Shown piece after piece: positions 40,741-49,156 of a DNA stretch of 64,000 nucleotides. The stretch is from contig NZ_CP051685.1 in NCBI RefSeq assembly GCF_012849555.1, positions 5,208,001 to 5,272,000 of the forward strand. Reading direction: 5' to 3'. This DNA is from Massilia forsythiae (GTDB lineage: Bacteria; Pseudomonadota; Gammaproteobacteria; Burkholderiales; Burkholderiaceae_D). Made by a program: the position numbers and the translations under genes. The stretch's first letter is position 1, and each line of letters starts with the position of its first letter. A model generated the notes under the pieces. The model was given only the letters and a program-made list of their open reading frames with translations. It ran no database searches and was not told where the DNA came from.

Positions 40741-40865
40741 AACTTGCGCCATGTTTCCAGCGTGGCGCCCGGAGGTGACAGGGCAGGCTATGATACCGGC
40801 ATGCCGCCTGCCGCTGCGCCCGGAGCCGGCACGATAGGCACCGGACCGCGGCGCAGGAGGCAGCG

Positions 40866-43256
40866 ATGAACATCTCTCCCTTGCCCTTGGCCGTGTTCGT
40901 GGTCGACGCCGACGGCATCGTCACCAGCTGGAACAAGGCGTGCGAAAAGCTGGCCGGCTACGCCGCCGCCGAGATCCGCGGCCGGCCATTGGCGCGCCTG
41001 CTCGAATTCGACGAGGCGGACGCCGCGGCGCGCGACGCCGCGTTCACCGCCCATGCCGACTTCGACTGCGCCGCCCACATGGTGTGCGCCAATGGCGGCC
41101 TGCTGCCGGTGCGCGTGACGATCGCGCCGCAGGCGCTCGACCCCGACCTGCCGCGCCACTTCAGCGTGATCGTGATCCCGGGCGCGGACATGCCGGCGCC
41201 GCGCCATGCGCTGATCCGCGACCTGCCGGTGGCCGACATCATCGACGCCCTGCCCTGCGTGTTCTACGTGATCGACCAGAGCGGCCACCTGCTGCTGTGG
41301 AACCGCCAGCTCGAAGAAGCGCTGGAAATGCCCAGCGAAGACTTGCCGAGCACCAAAGTCCAGTACTTCTTCGACGAGGACGAGCGGCCGGTCATCATCC
41401 AGAAGATCATGGACGCCTTCGAGCACGGCGCCTCTTCGCACGAGGCGGAACTGGTGGGCCGGCACGGCAAGCGCACCGCCTTCCTGTTCCGCTGCGCGCA
41501 CACCAGCCTGGGCAGCCTGCCCTGCATCGCCGGCACCGGCCTCGACATTTCCGAGCGCAAGCGCAGCGAGCACGGCATGCGGGTGCGCGAGCGCGCCATG
41601 TACGCCAGCGTGAACGCGATCCTGATCACCTGCTGCGAAGGCGTGGACAACCTGATCGAGTACGCCAATCCGGCCTTCGAGCAGATGACCGGCTACACGC
41701 TGGCCGAGGTCAAGGGCCGCAATCCGCGCTTCATGCGCGCCGAGGGCTGCGACGTCGACGAATACCGGCGCATCCACGACGCGCTGGCGCGCCGCACCGG
41801 GGTGCGCTCGGTGCTGCGCAACGTGCGCAAGAACGGCGAGGTGTTCTGGAACGACCTGCGCATCGACCCGGTGTTCAACGCCGCCGGCGAGGTCACGCAT
41901 TTCGTCGCGGTGCTGCACGACGTCACCGAAGCCCGGCTCTACGAGCGCCGCCTGCACCACCTGGCGCACCACGATCCCCTCACCGGCCTGGCCAACCGCA
42001 CGCTGCTGCAGGAACGCCTGGCGGGCGCCATCGAGTCCTCCCTGGCCGGCGGCACGCTGGGAGCAGTGGCCTTCATCGACCTCGACAACTTCAAGTACAT
42101 CAACGACAGCTTCGGCCACGACGCCGGCGACGCCGTGCTGCGCGAGGTCGGCGCGCGCCTGCTGCGCAATATGCGCGAACAGGACACCGTGGCGCGCGTC
42201 GGCGGCGACGAGTTCGTGCTGGTGATCGGCGACCAGCCCGGCGCCGCCGAGGTGGCCGAGCTGGTCGAGCGCATCCGCCGCAGCGCGTGCGCGCCGGTGC
42301 TGGCGGGCAGCCAGGAAATCGTGCCGGGCCTGAGCATCGGCGTCAGCCTGTTTCCGCTCGACGGCGCCGATGCCGACCGCGTCATGCGCGCCGCCGACGC
42401 CGCCATGTACCACGCCAAGGCGCTGGGCAAGAACAATTGCCAGTTCTATTCGACGGAACTGAACCAGGCGATGCACCAGCACCTGCTGCTGGAAGCCAGC
42501 CTGGGACGCGCGCTCGGCAACCGCGAGATGCAGCTCGGTTACCAGCCGAAGGTCGACCTGCGCAGCGGCAAGGTGGTGGGCGCCGAGGCGCTGCTGCGCT
42601 GGCACCATCCCGAGCACGGGCTGATGGGACCGGACCGCTTCATCCCGGTGGCCGAGGAAAGCGGCCTGATCGTTCCGCTGGGCGAGTGGGTGATCGAGGA
42701 AGCCTGCCGCGCGCTCCGGTCGCTGGCGGCGCTGGGCGCGCGCGAGTTCGTGATCTCGGTGAACCTGTCGGCGCGCCAGCTGCGCCAGCGCCATTTTGCG
42801 CAGCGCCTGACCGAGACCCTGGCGCGCCACGAAGTCGATCCGCGCACCCTCGAACTGGAAGTGACCGAAAGCCAGCTGATGGACCAGCCGCTGGAGGCGG
42901 CGGCGGTGCTGACGCAATTGAAGGCGCTCGGGGTGCGCATCTCGATCGACGACTTCGGCACCGGCTATTCGAGCCTGAGCCACCTGCAGAAATTCCCGGT
43001 GGACGTGATCAAGATCGACCGCTCCTTCCTGGGCGGCGCCGGCGCCGACAGCCAGGACGTGATCACCCGCGCCATCATCGCCCTCGGCCACAGCCTGAAA
43101 CTGAAGGTGATCGCCGAAGGCGTCGAGACGCGCGAGCAGCTCGCCTTCCTGCGCGACCACGACTGCGACCAGATCCAGGGCTACTATTTCAGTCCGGCGC
43201 TGGCCGAGGACGGGCTGCAGCGCATGGTGTGCGACGACACGCGCCTGCCGGACTGA
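40866..43256 (+). CDS. PAS-PAS-PAS-GGDEF-EAL c-di-GMP turnover protein
   Basis: This 796-aa cytoplasmic protein has three PAS domains (about 5-110, 125-235, 245-365), a GGDEF domain and an EAL domain. The GGDEF signature is intact (446-450) and an RxxD inhibitory site is present (R437-D440). The EAL domain has GAEALLRW (E574), the loop-6 DDFGTGYSSL, VDVIKIDRSF and IAEGVET, so both synthesis and hydrolysis of c-di-GMP are possible. The third PAS has GRNPRFMRAEG in place of the LOV GxNCRFLQG, so it lacks the flavin-binding Cys. GGAGG precedes ATG 40866. No membrane segment is seen; the signal is unknown. Confidence 0.93.
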   Translation: MNISPLPLAVFVVDADGIVTSWNKACEKLAGYAAAEIRGRPLARLLEFDEADAAARDAAFTAHADFDCAAHMVCANGGLLPVRVTIAPQALDPDLPRHFSVIVIPGADMPAPRHALIRDLPVADIIDALPCVFYVIDQSGHLLLWNRQLEEALEMPSEDLPSTKVQYFFDEDERPVIIQKIMDAFEHGASSHEAELVGRHGKRTAFLFRCAHTSLGSLPCIAGTGLDISERKRSEHGMRVRERAMYASVNAILITCCEGVDNLIEYANPAFEQMTGYTLAEVKGRNPRFMRAEGCDVDEYRRIHDALARRTGVRSVLRNVRKNGEVFWNDLRIDPVFNAAGEVTHFVAVLHDVTEARLYERRLHHLAHHDPLTGLANRTLLQERLAGAIESSLAGGTLGAVAFIDLDNFKYINDSFGHDAGDAVLREVGARLLRNMREQDTVARVGGDEFVLVIGDQPGAAEVAELVERIRRSACAPVLAGSQEIVPGLSIGVSLFPLDGADADRVMRAADAAMYHAKALGKNNCQFYSTELNQAMHQHLLLEASLGRALGNREMQLGYQPKVDLRSGKVVGAEALLRWHHPEHGLMGPDRFIPVAEESGLIVPLGEWVIEEACRALRSLAALGAREFVISVNLSARQLRQRHFAQRLTETLARHEVDPRTLELEVTESQLMDQPLEAAAVLTQLKALGVRISIDDFGTGYSSLSHLQKFPVDVIKIDRSFLGGAGADSQDVITRAIIALGHSLKLKVIAEGVETREQLAFLRDHDCDQIQGYYFSPALAEDGLQRMVCDDTRLPD

Positions 43257-43288
43257 CTGTCCGGGGACGCCGCCTCACGGCGTCAGCC

Positions 43289-45559
43289 TCACAGCTTCAT
43301 TTCGAGGTTGACGCCGGCCCGGCGCACGCCCGGCTGGAAGCTGCGTTCGCGCGACGTACCGGCGGCGTCCCGGTACAGGCGGTCCTGGCGGGTATCCTGC
43401 TGCAGGATGTTCGACAGCGACAGCCGCAGCTGGTAGCGCGGATTGAATTTCCACAGCGCGTAGGCATCGAGGTTACGCTGGATAAACTGGCGCTGCGACT
43501 GGAATTCCGAGACTCGCACCCAGGCGCCCTTCTGGTACGAGAAGCTGGAACCCAGGCTCAGGTCGCCCTTGCGGTAGTCGATGCCGACGGTGCCGGACAG
43601 CGGCGTCTGCGCATCCAGCCGGTTGCCGGGCCCGGGCACGGAGGACACCTGCGACCAGTTGCGCGCCAGGCTGGCGCGCAGGTCGAAGGCGGCCAGCGCA
43701 TCGCCCAGCAGCTTGCCCGGCGTCTTGAATTCCGTCTCCAGCGAGCGCACCAGCGCATCGCCGTCGTTCAGCGGGCGCACCACCCAGCGGCCGTCGGGAT
43801 CGAGATCCAGGCGGCTGCGGATGGTGTCGGTGATGGCGCGCCGCGACACGCTCACCGACACCATCGCGCCCTGCGCCAGGTAGTGTTCGTAGGCCACGTC
43901 GATGCCCTTGGCCAGTTCCGGGCGCAGGTCCGGGTTGCCGCCGGCATCGGCGTTGAAGCGCGTGTTCACCGCGGCGTAGTAGCGGCGCGCGGTCAGCTGG
44001 TCGATGGTCGGCGCCTTGTAGGTGCGGGTCAGGGCCAAGCGCAGCTGGCGTCCGCTGGCGCCGGGGAATTTGTAGAGGGCCTGCAGCACCGGGCCGAGCA
44101 CGTGGTTGCGCGCGTGGACGTCGGCCGCGCTGTCGGCTGCGCTTCCGGCCACGCTGCCGGCCGATACCGTGTCGCCGCTGCTGTCCGCACTGCTGTCGGT
44201 ATGTACACCTTCCCAGCGTGCGCCCAGGTACAGCGACAGCTGCTTATCGATGCTCCATTCGTCCTGCGCATAGGCGGCGAAGCGGGTCACGCGCGGCGCG
44301 AAGCGGTCGACGGCGCGGGTCGGCGCCGCCGCGCCCAACTGCTCGTCGCGCACGCGCACCTCGTCGTTCTCCTGCACGCTGGTATCGATCCCCGCCGCCA
44401 GCGCATGGCCGTCGAACAGCGAGCGCGTGTACTTGGCGCGCAGCGATTCGCGCCGCGCATGCACGGTGCTGTCCCAGTCGCGCAGCAGGCGCAGCGCGCG
44501 CCCGGCAGTGTAGTACGTGTCGTCGTCGCCGTTGGTGTTGCGGGTGCGCTCGTGCGACAGCGTCAGGTCCAGCTTGCCGCCGGCCAGCTTGGCGATCCAG
44601 TTGACCTCGCCGCGCAGCATGCGCTGGGTGGCCGGCGAGCCGGAAAAGTTCTCGACATAATCCGGCGTCGCGAAGGTGCCGACCAGGTTGTCGGTGCGCG
44701 ACACGTTGTCCCAGTTGGAGCGGGTGGCGTAGCCGCCGGCGGACAGGTTCAGTTCGTCGCCGTTCTCGAACTTCCACGCCACGCGCGGGAACAGGGCGAT
44801 GCCGCGGTAGCTGCCGCCGCCGTCGAAGGCCTGGTTGCGTTCCTGGGACACCTGGCCCGAGGGCAGCGTGAAGCGGTCGGTGCTCGTGGAGGCGACGGCG
44901 TTCTTGCCGCCATACAGCGAGCCGTTGAGGAAGTACGAGAAACTGCCGACCTTCTCGGCCCAGGTGCCGTTGACGTTGCCGTTGTTTTGTTGCGACGAAT
45001 GCATCAGGCCCAGGCGCAGGTCGTGCTGGGGCTTGCTGACCAGCTTACGCAGCACGATGTTGATGGTGCCGGCGATCGACTGCATCGAGAACTCGGCGCT
45101 GGCGGCGCGCACCACCTCGATGCGCTCGATCTGGTCCGGCGTCAGCGTATCCAGCGAAAAGCCGGGCGGCGGGCGGTCGCCGTTGACCAGGATCTGGGTA
45201 TAGCCGGCGCCCAGGCCGCGCATGCGGATGGTCTTGCCGGTGACGGTGACGCCGGGCGCGCGTTTCAGTACGTCGAAGATATTGTCGTCGCCGTACTTGC
45301 GGATCTCCTCGGCGTTGATCACGGTCTTGCTGGCGGTGTCGTCGCGGCGCGGGTCGTAGCTGCTGGCGGCGCCCTTCACCTCGACGGTCTGAATGGCGGG
45401 CTGGTCCTTGCTGGCGGCGGCGGGCTTGGCTGCGGCCGTGCTGGCGGGCGTAGCCGAAGTGGACTGCGTGGTGCCGGTGGAGGCGGCGGTCTGCGCCATG
45501 CCGGCGGCGGGCAGCAGCAGTGCGATGGCGAGGGAAGAACGGACTGGGTACGGAGACAT
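43289..45559 (-). CDS. TonB-dependent outer-membrane receptor
   Basis: This 756-aa receptor starts at ATG 45559 with a signal peptide (to about GMAQ-TA); a GTG at 45586 would add nine residues. An Ala/Thr/Lys-rich linker leads to the TonB-box-like QTVEVKG, the plug domain (NIFDVLKRAPGVTVTGKTIRMRG, DQIERIEVVRAASAEFSMQSIAGTINIVL) and a 22-strand-type barrel ending in VRRAGVNLEMKL. The plug and LNDGDALVRSLETEFKTP region suggest the FecA/OAR-like large substrate group; the ligand is unknown. A Ser/Ala/Asp-rich loop (near SADSSGDTVSAGSVAGSAAD) is probably extracellular. Confidence 0.88.
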   Translation of the reverse strand: MSPYPVRSSLAIALLLPAAGMAQTAASTGTTQSTSATPASTAAAKPAAASKDQPAIQTVEVKGAASSYDPRRDDTASKTVINAEEIRKYGDDNIFDVLKRAPGVTVTGKTIRMRGLGAGYTQILVNGDRPPPGFSLDTLTPDQIERIEVVRAASAEFSMQSIAGTINIVLRKLVSKPQHDLRLGLMHSSQQNNGNVNGTWAEKVGSFSYFLNGSLYGGKNAVASTSTDRFTLPSGQVSQERNQAFDGGGSYRGIALFPRVAWKFENGDELNLSAGGYATRSNWDNVSRTDNLVGTFATPDYVENFSGSPATQRMLRGEVNWIAKLAGGKLDLTLSHERTRNTNGDDDTYYTAGRALRLLRDWDSTVHARRESLRAKYTRSLFDGHALAAGIDTSVQENDEVRVRDEQLGAAAPTRAVDRFAPRVTRFAAYAQDEWSIDKQLSLYLGARWEGVHTDSSADSSGDTVSAGSVAGSAADSAADVHARNHVLGPVLQALYKFPGASGRQLRLALTRTYKAPTIDQLTARRYYAAVNTRFNADAGGNPDLRPELAKGIDVAYEHYLAQGAMVSVSVSRRAITDTIRSRLDLDPDGRWVVRPLNDGDALVRSLETEFKTPGKLLGDALAAFDLRASLARNWSQVSSVPGPGNRLDAQTPLSGTVGIDYRKGDLSLGSSFSYQKGAWVRVSEFQSQRQFIQRNLDAYALWKFNPRYQLRLSLSNILQQDTRQDRLYRDAAGTSRERSFQPGVRRAGVNLEMKL

Positions 45560-45735
45560 CGACGACGATCGGGTGGGTGGATGCACGGTGGCGCAAGGGA
45601 ACGCGGCAGGCCGCCACGATAGCAGTTGCGCCCTGCCGGAAGGTCACCAATTGTCACTTTCGTGCGTGGCAGCCGGCTTTTTTTTACATGCATGCCCGCA
45701 CGGCGCCGGCCGCTGCCTGGTCCTGCGCTTGCGGC

Positions 45736-46149
45736 CTAGCCCAGCACCGTCACCACCACCGTGCGCCGGTGCGGCGCGCTGCGGTGCTCCCACAGGTAGA
45801 TGCCCTGCCAGGTGCCGAGCAGCAGGCGGCCGTCGCCCACCGGCACCGTGACGGCGGTATCGGTCAGCATCGTGCGCCCGTGCGCCGACATGTCGTCCGG
45901 CCCTTCGCTGTCGTGGAGGTAGGCCGGGTCGCCGTCCGGCGCCAGGCGCGCCACGATGGTTTCCAGGTCGCGCCGCACGTCGGGGTCGGCATTCTCGGTG
46001 ATCGTCAGCGAACAGCTGGTGTGCTGCACGAACACGTGCGCCAGGCCGCAGCGCACGCCGCTGTCCGCCACCACCCGGGCGACATCGGGCGTGATGTCGC
46101 GCGTGCCACGCCCGCGCGTATGGAACGCGAGGATGGCCTGGCGGGTCAT
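45736..46149 (-). CDS. yjbQ: YjbQ family (UPF0047) protein
   Basis: This 137-aa protein shows the whole family signature: LAHVFVQHTSCSLTITENADPDV, YLHDSEGPDDMSAHGRTML and LLGTWQGIYLWEHRSAPHRRTV. E. coli YjbQ has weak thiamin-phosphate-synthase activity and is thought to have another role. ATG 46149 overlaps the stop of the upstream dehydrogenase-like gene by 4 bp. A longer frame to 46770 is antisense-type noise. Confidence 0.92.
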   Translation of the reverse strand: MTRQAILAFHTRGRGTRDITPDVARVVADSGVRCGLAHVFVQHTSCSLTITENADPDVRRDLETIVARLAPDGDPAYLHDSEGPDDMSAHGRTMLTDTAVTVPVGDGRLLLGTWQGIYLWEHRSAPHRRTVVVTVLG

Positions 46150-46958
46150 GGCGCCGCTCCCGCGCCGCCGGCGGCATCCGCGCCGGGATCGAACGGCGCG
46201 CGTCCATCGGCGATGGCGCGCAGGCGCCCTTCCAGCGCATCCAGCGCTTGCGGCTGCGGCGGCACGTAGAAGGCGCCGCTGCGCACCGCGTCGAAGGCCA
46301 GGCCGGCCAGCGCGGCTGCCGGCGGCCGCTGCGCGTCGGCGCCGCCGGTGGACGCCGGCGGCAGGCACAGCACCGACACGCCGATCGGCGCAGCAGCCCG
46401 GCGCAGGTCGTGGTGCAGGGTTTCCGCCAGCGCCAGCAGCGCATGGCCGCAGACGTTGCCGATGGCGCGCGCCGGCGCATTGGCCAGCCCGTCCACCGAG
46501 GCGGTGTTGACGATATGGCCGCGGTAGCCGGCGTCGCGCCTGGCGCACTCGATCATCAGCGGCGTGAAGATGCGCACCGCGTGGATGGCGCCCCACAGGC
46601 CGGCGTCCAGCGCGCTTTTCCAGACGGCCTCGCTGGCATCCCAGGCGGCGCCGGCGGCCGCCGCATGCGCACCGGTGCTGCCATCGTTGAACAGCAGATG
46701 CACGCCATGGAAGCGGATCATGGCGGCGTCGGCCAATTCCTCGACGTGCGCGCAGACGCCGACGTCGCACACCATCGCCAGCACCTCGGCGCCGCTCGCC
46801 AGCAGCGTATCGGTGAGCCGTTCGAGCGCGGCGGCATCCTGGTCGGCCAGCACCAGCTTCATCCCGAGCGCCGCCGCCTGCCGGGCGAACTCGCAGCCGA
46901 GCGCGCCGGCGGCGCCGGTGACGATCGCGACGCGGCCGGCAAAGTCGTTCATGGGCAT
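46146..46958 (-). CDS. Short-chain dehydrogenase/reductase-like protein lacking catalytic Tyr and Lys
   Basis: This 270-aa protein has the SDR Rossmann start AIVTGAAGALGCEFARQ, VCDVGVCAHVEELAD and the catalytic-Ser region GHIVNTASVDG (Ser154). The YxxxK active site is absent: where YSVSKHA would stand the sequence is GNVCGHA (Gly167, Gly171), and the NNAG motif reads LLFNDGSTG. So nucleotide may still bind but classical proton transfer cannot occur. It is coupled by a 4-bp overlap to yjbQ and follows a Dabb-protein gene. It may be a pseudoenzyme. Confidence 0.8.
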   Translation of the reverse strand: MPMNDFAGRVAIVTGAAGALGCEFARQAAALGMKLVLADQDAAALERLTDTLLASGAEVLAMVCDVGVCAHVEELADAAMIRFHGVHLLFNDGSTGAHAAAAGAAWDASEAVWKSALDAGLWGAIHAVRIFTPLMIECARRDAGYRGHIVNTASVDGLANAPARAIGNVCGHALLALAETLHHDLRRAAAPIGVSVLCLPPASTGGADAQRPPAAALAGLAFDAVRSGAFYVPPQPQALDALEGRLRAIADGRAPFDPGADAAGGAGAAP

Positions 46959-46973
46959 TTCCTCACACCTCGC

Positions 46974-47276
46974 TCACACCTCGTAGTCCATGCACTGGCG
47001 CCCCTCGCGCACGGCGCCGACGAACGGCAGCAGCGCCTGGTGCGTCGGATGCTGGATGTACGCGTCCAGCGCCGCCTTGTCCGTGAATTCCGAGTACAGC
47101 ACCATGTCGTAGGTGGTTTCGAAGCCAGGCTGGGCGATCACGACCTCGAATTTCAGGATGCCGGGCACGATGGCGGCGCACTCGTCGAGTCGGCGCTTCA
47201 TTTCGATGGCGTTGGTGGCGCGGTCGGCGCCTTCGGCCTGGTCCTTCAGTTTCCACATGACGATGTGCTTCAGCAT
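46974..47276 (-). CDS. Dabb-domain (stress-responsive A/B barrel) protein
   Basis: This 100-aa protein (MLKHIVMWKLKD, then YDMVLYSEFTDKAALDAYIQ and HPTHQALLPFV) matches the dimeric alpha/beta barrel domain. ATG 47276 gives the usual length; the longer frame to 47504 adds unrelated sequence. Function is unassigned in most bacteria. A tandem CTCACACCTCG repeat lies between it and the next gene. Confidence 0.88.
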   Translation of the reverse strand: MLKHIVMWKLKDQAEGADRATNAIEMKRRLDECAAIVPGILKFEVVIAQPGFETTYDMVLYSEFTDKAALDAYIQHPTHQALLPFVGAVREGRQCMDYEV

Positions 47277-47460
47277 GGTTTTCCTTGTTCGGTTCGGTGG
47301 TTGAACGGCGCAGCGGACGATCGGGGCAAAGGTGATCGGTGTGCCGATCCGCTGCACGCGAACCAGCAGCATAACGCCTGGCCGTCCGGATGGCGAGCCG
47401 GGTCGTGCGTGGCGGCCCAGCGGCTGCCTGCTTGGGTTTCGGTGTCGAGAAAGCGCTAAT

Positions 47461-47542
47461 CGGTTAGTTGCATATCGGAGGAAAAATGCGGGTTGTAGGC
47501 GCAAAACGCAAATCGTCCTTGCTGTATTTGTCGGTTAGTTGC
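47461..47542 (+). promoter_or_regulatory. Two direct CGGTTAGTTGC repeats upstream of the recombinase-like gene
   Basis: CGGTTAGTTGC occurs at 47461-47471 and 47532-47542, in the same orientation, 71 bp apart (close to seven helical turns), the second ending 35 bp before ATG 47578. A third copy lies near selC (14464-14474). They look like binding sites for a DNA-binding protein, perhaps the recombinase-like protein itself. Confidence 0.5.
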
Positions 47543-47577
47543 TAAATAGCGTTTCACTCAATCGAACACATATCGCC

Positions 47578-48687
47578 ATGGATTCCCCCACCGACACCCT
47601 GGCCTGGGATGCCTGGGACCGCGCCCCCAACGTCGCCTTCGCCGCCTTCGTCGTCACGCCCGAATTCGTGAAGACCTCGAGCCGCCAGCGCGACGTGATC
47701 CCGCTGCCGATCTCCGAGGAATCGGCCGCCGTCTACAAATTCATGTTCGGCAAATTCGCCGCGTGGATGGTGACCGAACGCCTCAAGCTGTCGACCGTCG
47801 ACGCCGCCGCCCTTCAGCGCTTCATCCACCAGACCACCAACGGCAAGCGCGACCTGAACAGCAAGATCGCCTACCGCTACCTGCGCCTGCTGGAACGCTG
47901 CTACGAATTCCTGCAGCGCTCCCCCAACCCGGCGCGCGACGCCATCGCCGCCACCGACCGCGCCCATCTGGCCAAGGACGAGCCGATGACCGCGCTCACC
48001 GCCGACGAGCTGCAGCGCTTCCTGGCCAGCCTGCCGGCCGCGCGCGCCAAGGACCAGAAGGCCGGCGCGGGCTGGAAGCGGCGGCGCGACCGCGCCATGC
48101 AGGTCGTGATGGCGCTGGCCGGCCTCAAGGTGGCCGAGACCATCGGCCTGCTGGTCGACGAGGTCGGCCGCCAGCCCAACATCGACGGCAGTCTCGACAT
48201 CGAGATCACGCCGGAATACAAGCACCGCACCAGCTACGAGCACACCGCCGTGCTGCCGCGCGAGGGCGTGCTGGAACTGGACGCCTGGATGAAGGAGCGC
48301 GCCGAACTGGGGATTCCGGGCGACCTGGCGTTCCCGGCCAGCATCGAGGGCGAGCCGTTGCACAAGGCCACCGTCTACCGCCAGGTCAAAGCCAGCTTCG
48401 AGCGCGCCGGGATCGCGGTATCACGCGCCGGCGGGCGCACGCTGCGCAATACCTTCGCGTCCCAGCAGTGGCGGCAGGGAACGCCGCAGGACGAGCTGAC
48501 CACGATGCTGGGGCTGGCGCTGGAGCGCTCGGCAGAGGCTTACAAGTATGCGCGGACCAATCCGGACGGTACCGTCGATGCAGAGGATATCCCGCCCGCC
48601 GGCGCCGTGGAGACAGATGCACCAGCCGGCTCCGCCCCAGACGCTGATGCTGGAGAGGATGACGATACTGGCAGTGCGCAGCGATGA
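47578..48687 (+). CDS. Tyrosine-recombinase-fold protein with altered catalytic residues
   Basis: This 369-aa protein has an N-terminal SAM-like core-binding domain (about 40-125) and a C-terminal integrase fold. Relative to active tyrosine recombinases, the first Arg is Lys184 (MALAGLKVAETIG), HxxR reads R287-T-L-R290 (GGRTLRNTFASQ), the LGH His is Leu313 (MLGLALE), while Arg290 and the nucleophile candidate Tyr322 (SAEAYKYAR) remain. It may bind DNA without efficient strand exchange, or be a divergent recombinase. The C-terminal 40 residues are acidic. ATG 47578 is taken; a TTG at 47539 overlaps the upstream repeat. There are no phage genes nearby. Confidence 0.78.
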   Translation: MDSPTDTLAWDAWDRAPNVAFAAFVVTPEFVKTSSRQRDVIPLPISEESAAVYKFMFGKFAAWMVTERLKLSTVDAAALQRFIHQTTNGKRDLNSKIAYRYLRLLERCYEFLQRSPNPARDAIAATDRAHLAKDEPMTALTADELQRFLASLPAARAKDQKAGAGWKRRRDRAMQVVMALAGLKVAETIGLLVDEVGRQPNIDGSLDIEITPEYKHRTSYEHTAVLPREGVLELDAWMKERAELGIPGDLAFPASIEGEPLHKATVYRQVKASFERAGIAVSRAGGRTLRNTFASQQWRQGTPQDELTTMLGLALERSAEAYKYARTNPDGTVDAEDIPPAGAVETDAPAGSAPDADAGEDDDTGSAQR

Positions 48688-48755
48688 AGTCATCGCGCCG
48701 TTTCGGCGGTCCAAGCATCGGCAAGCTATTCGGCTTGCAGCCTGGAAGGCAAACG

Positions 48756-48956
48756 ATGAGCAGACACGTCAAGAAACTCCTGGTGCATTACCTCGGTTTG
48801 TTTTCGGCGGCGAGCGCAGCCGGGTTCCTGTGCAACCACTACATGGGCGAACCACATGCAAGCGCCCTGTTGGTGGTCGGCCTTGCTTTCGTCAACTCGA
48901 CCATGGGCATCCTGCAAATCGCCTGCCATGACCGGCTTTCGGGACGCTGGAAATAA
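48756..48956 (+). CDS. Small membrane protein
   Basis: This 66-aa protein (MSRHVKKLLVHYLGLFSAAS ... ASALLVVGLAFVNSTMGILQ) has two hydrophobic helices, a basic N-terminus and a short polar tail (CHDRLSGRWK). ATG 48756 has an AAGG site; a start at 48684 in the same frame is possible. No family is recognised. Confidence 0.5.
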   Translation: MSRHVKKLLVHYLGLFSAASAAGFLCNHYMGEPHASALLVVGLAFVNSTMGILQIACHDRLSGRWK

Positions 48957-49156
48957 CGCTCCCGACGCGATTGCGGGTGTGATTGCGACCCGCTCGCGTG
49001 CAATCGTTTTCCGTTGACGATGCATTGTAAGCCCCGTGTAAGTCTCGCGACAGCCTCGCGTAAGCTTCGCGGCGCAGAGTGCCTTCCATAGCTGGAGACC
49101 ATCGGCCGCAGAGCCCGCAGCCCGGCCGGTGTACGACAACATCAACGGAGACCATC

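Noticed and set aside
40940..45622. A 1560-codon open frame on the plus strand
   Set aside because: It is out of frame with the PAS-GGDEF-EAL gene and antisense to the TonB receptor. Its translation is Arg/Ala/Gly-rich with no domain, a GC-rich shadow.
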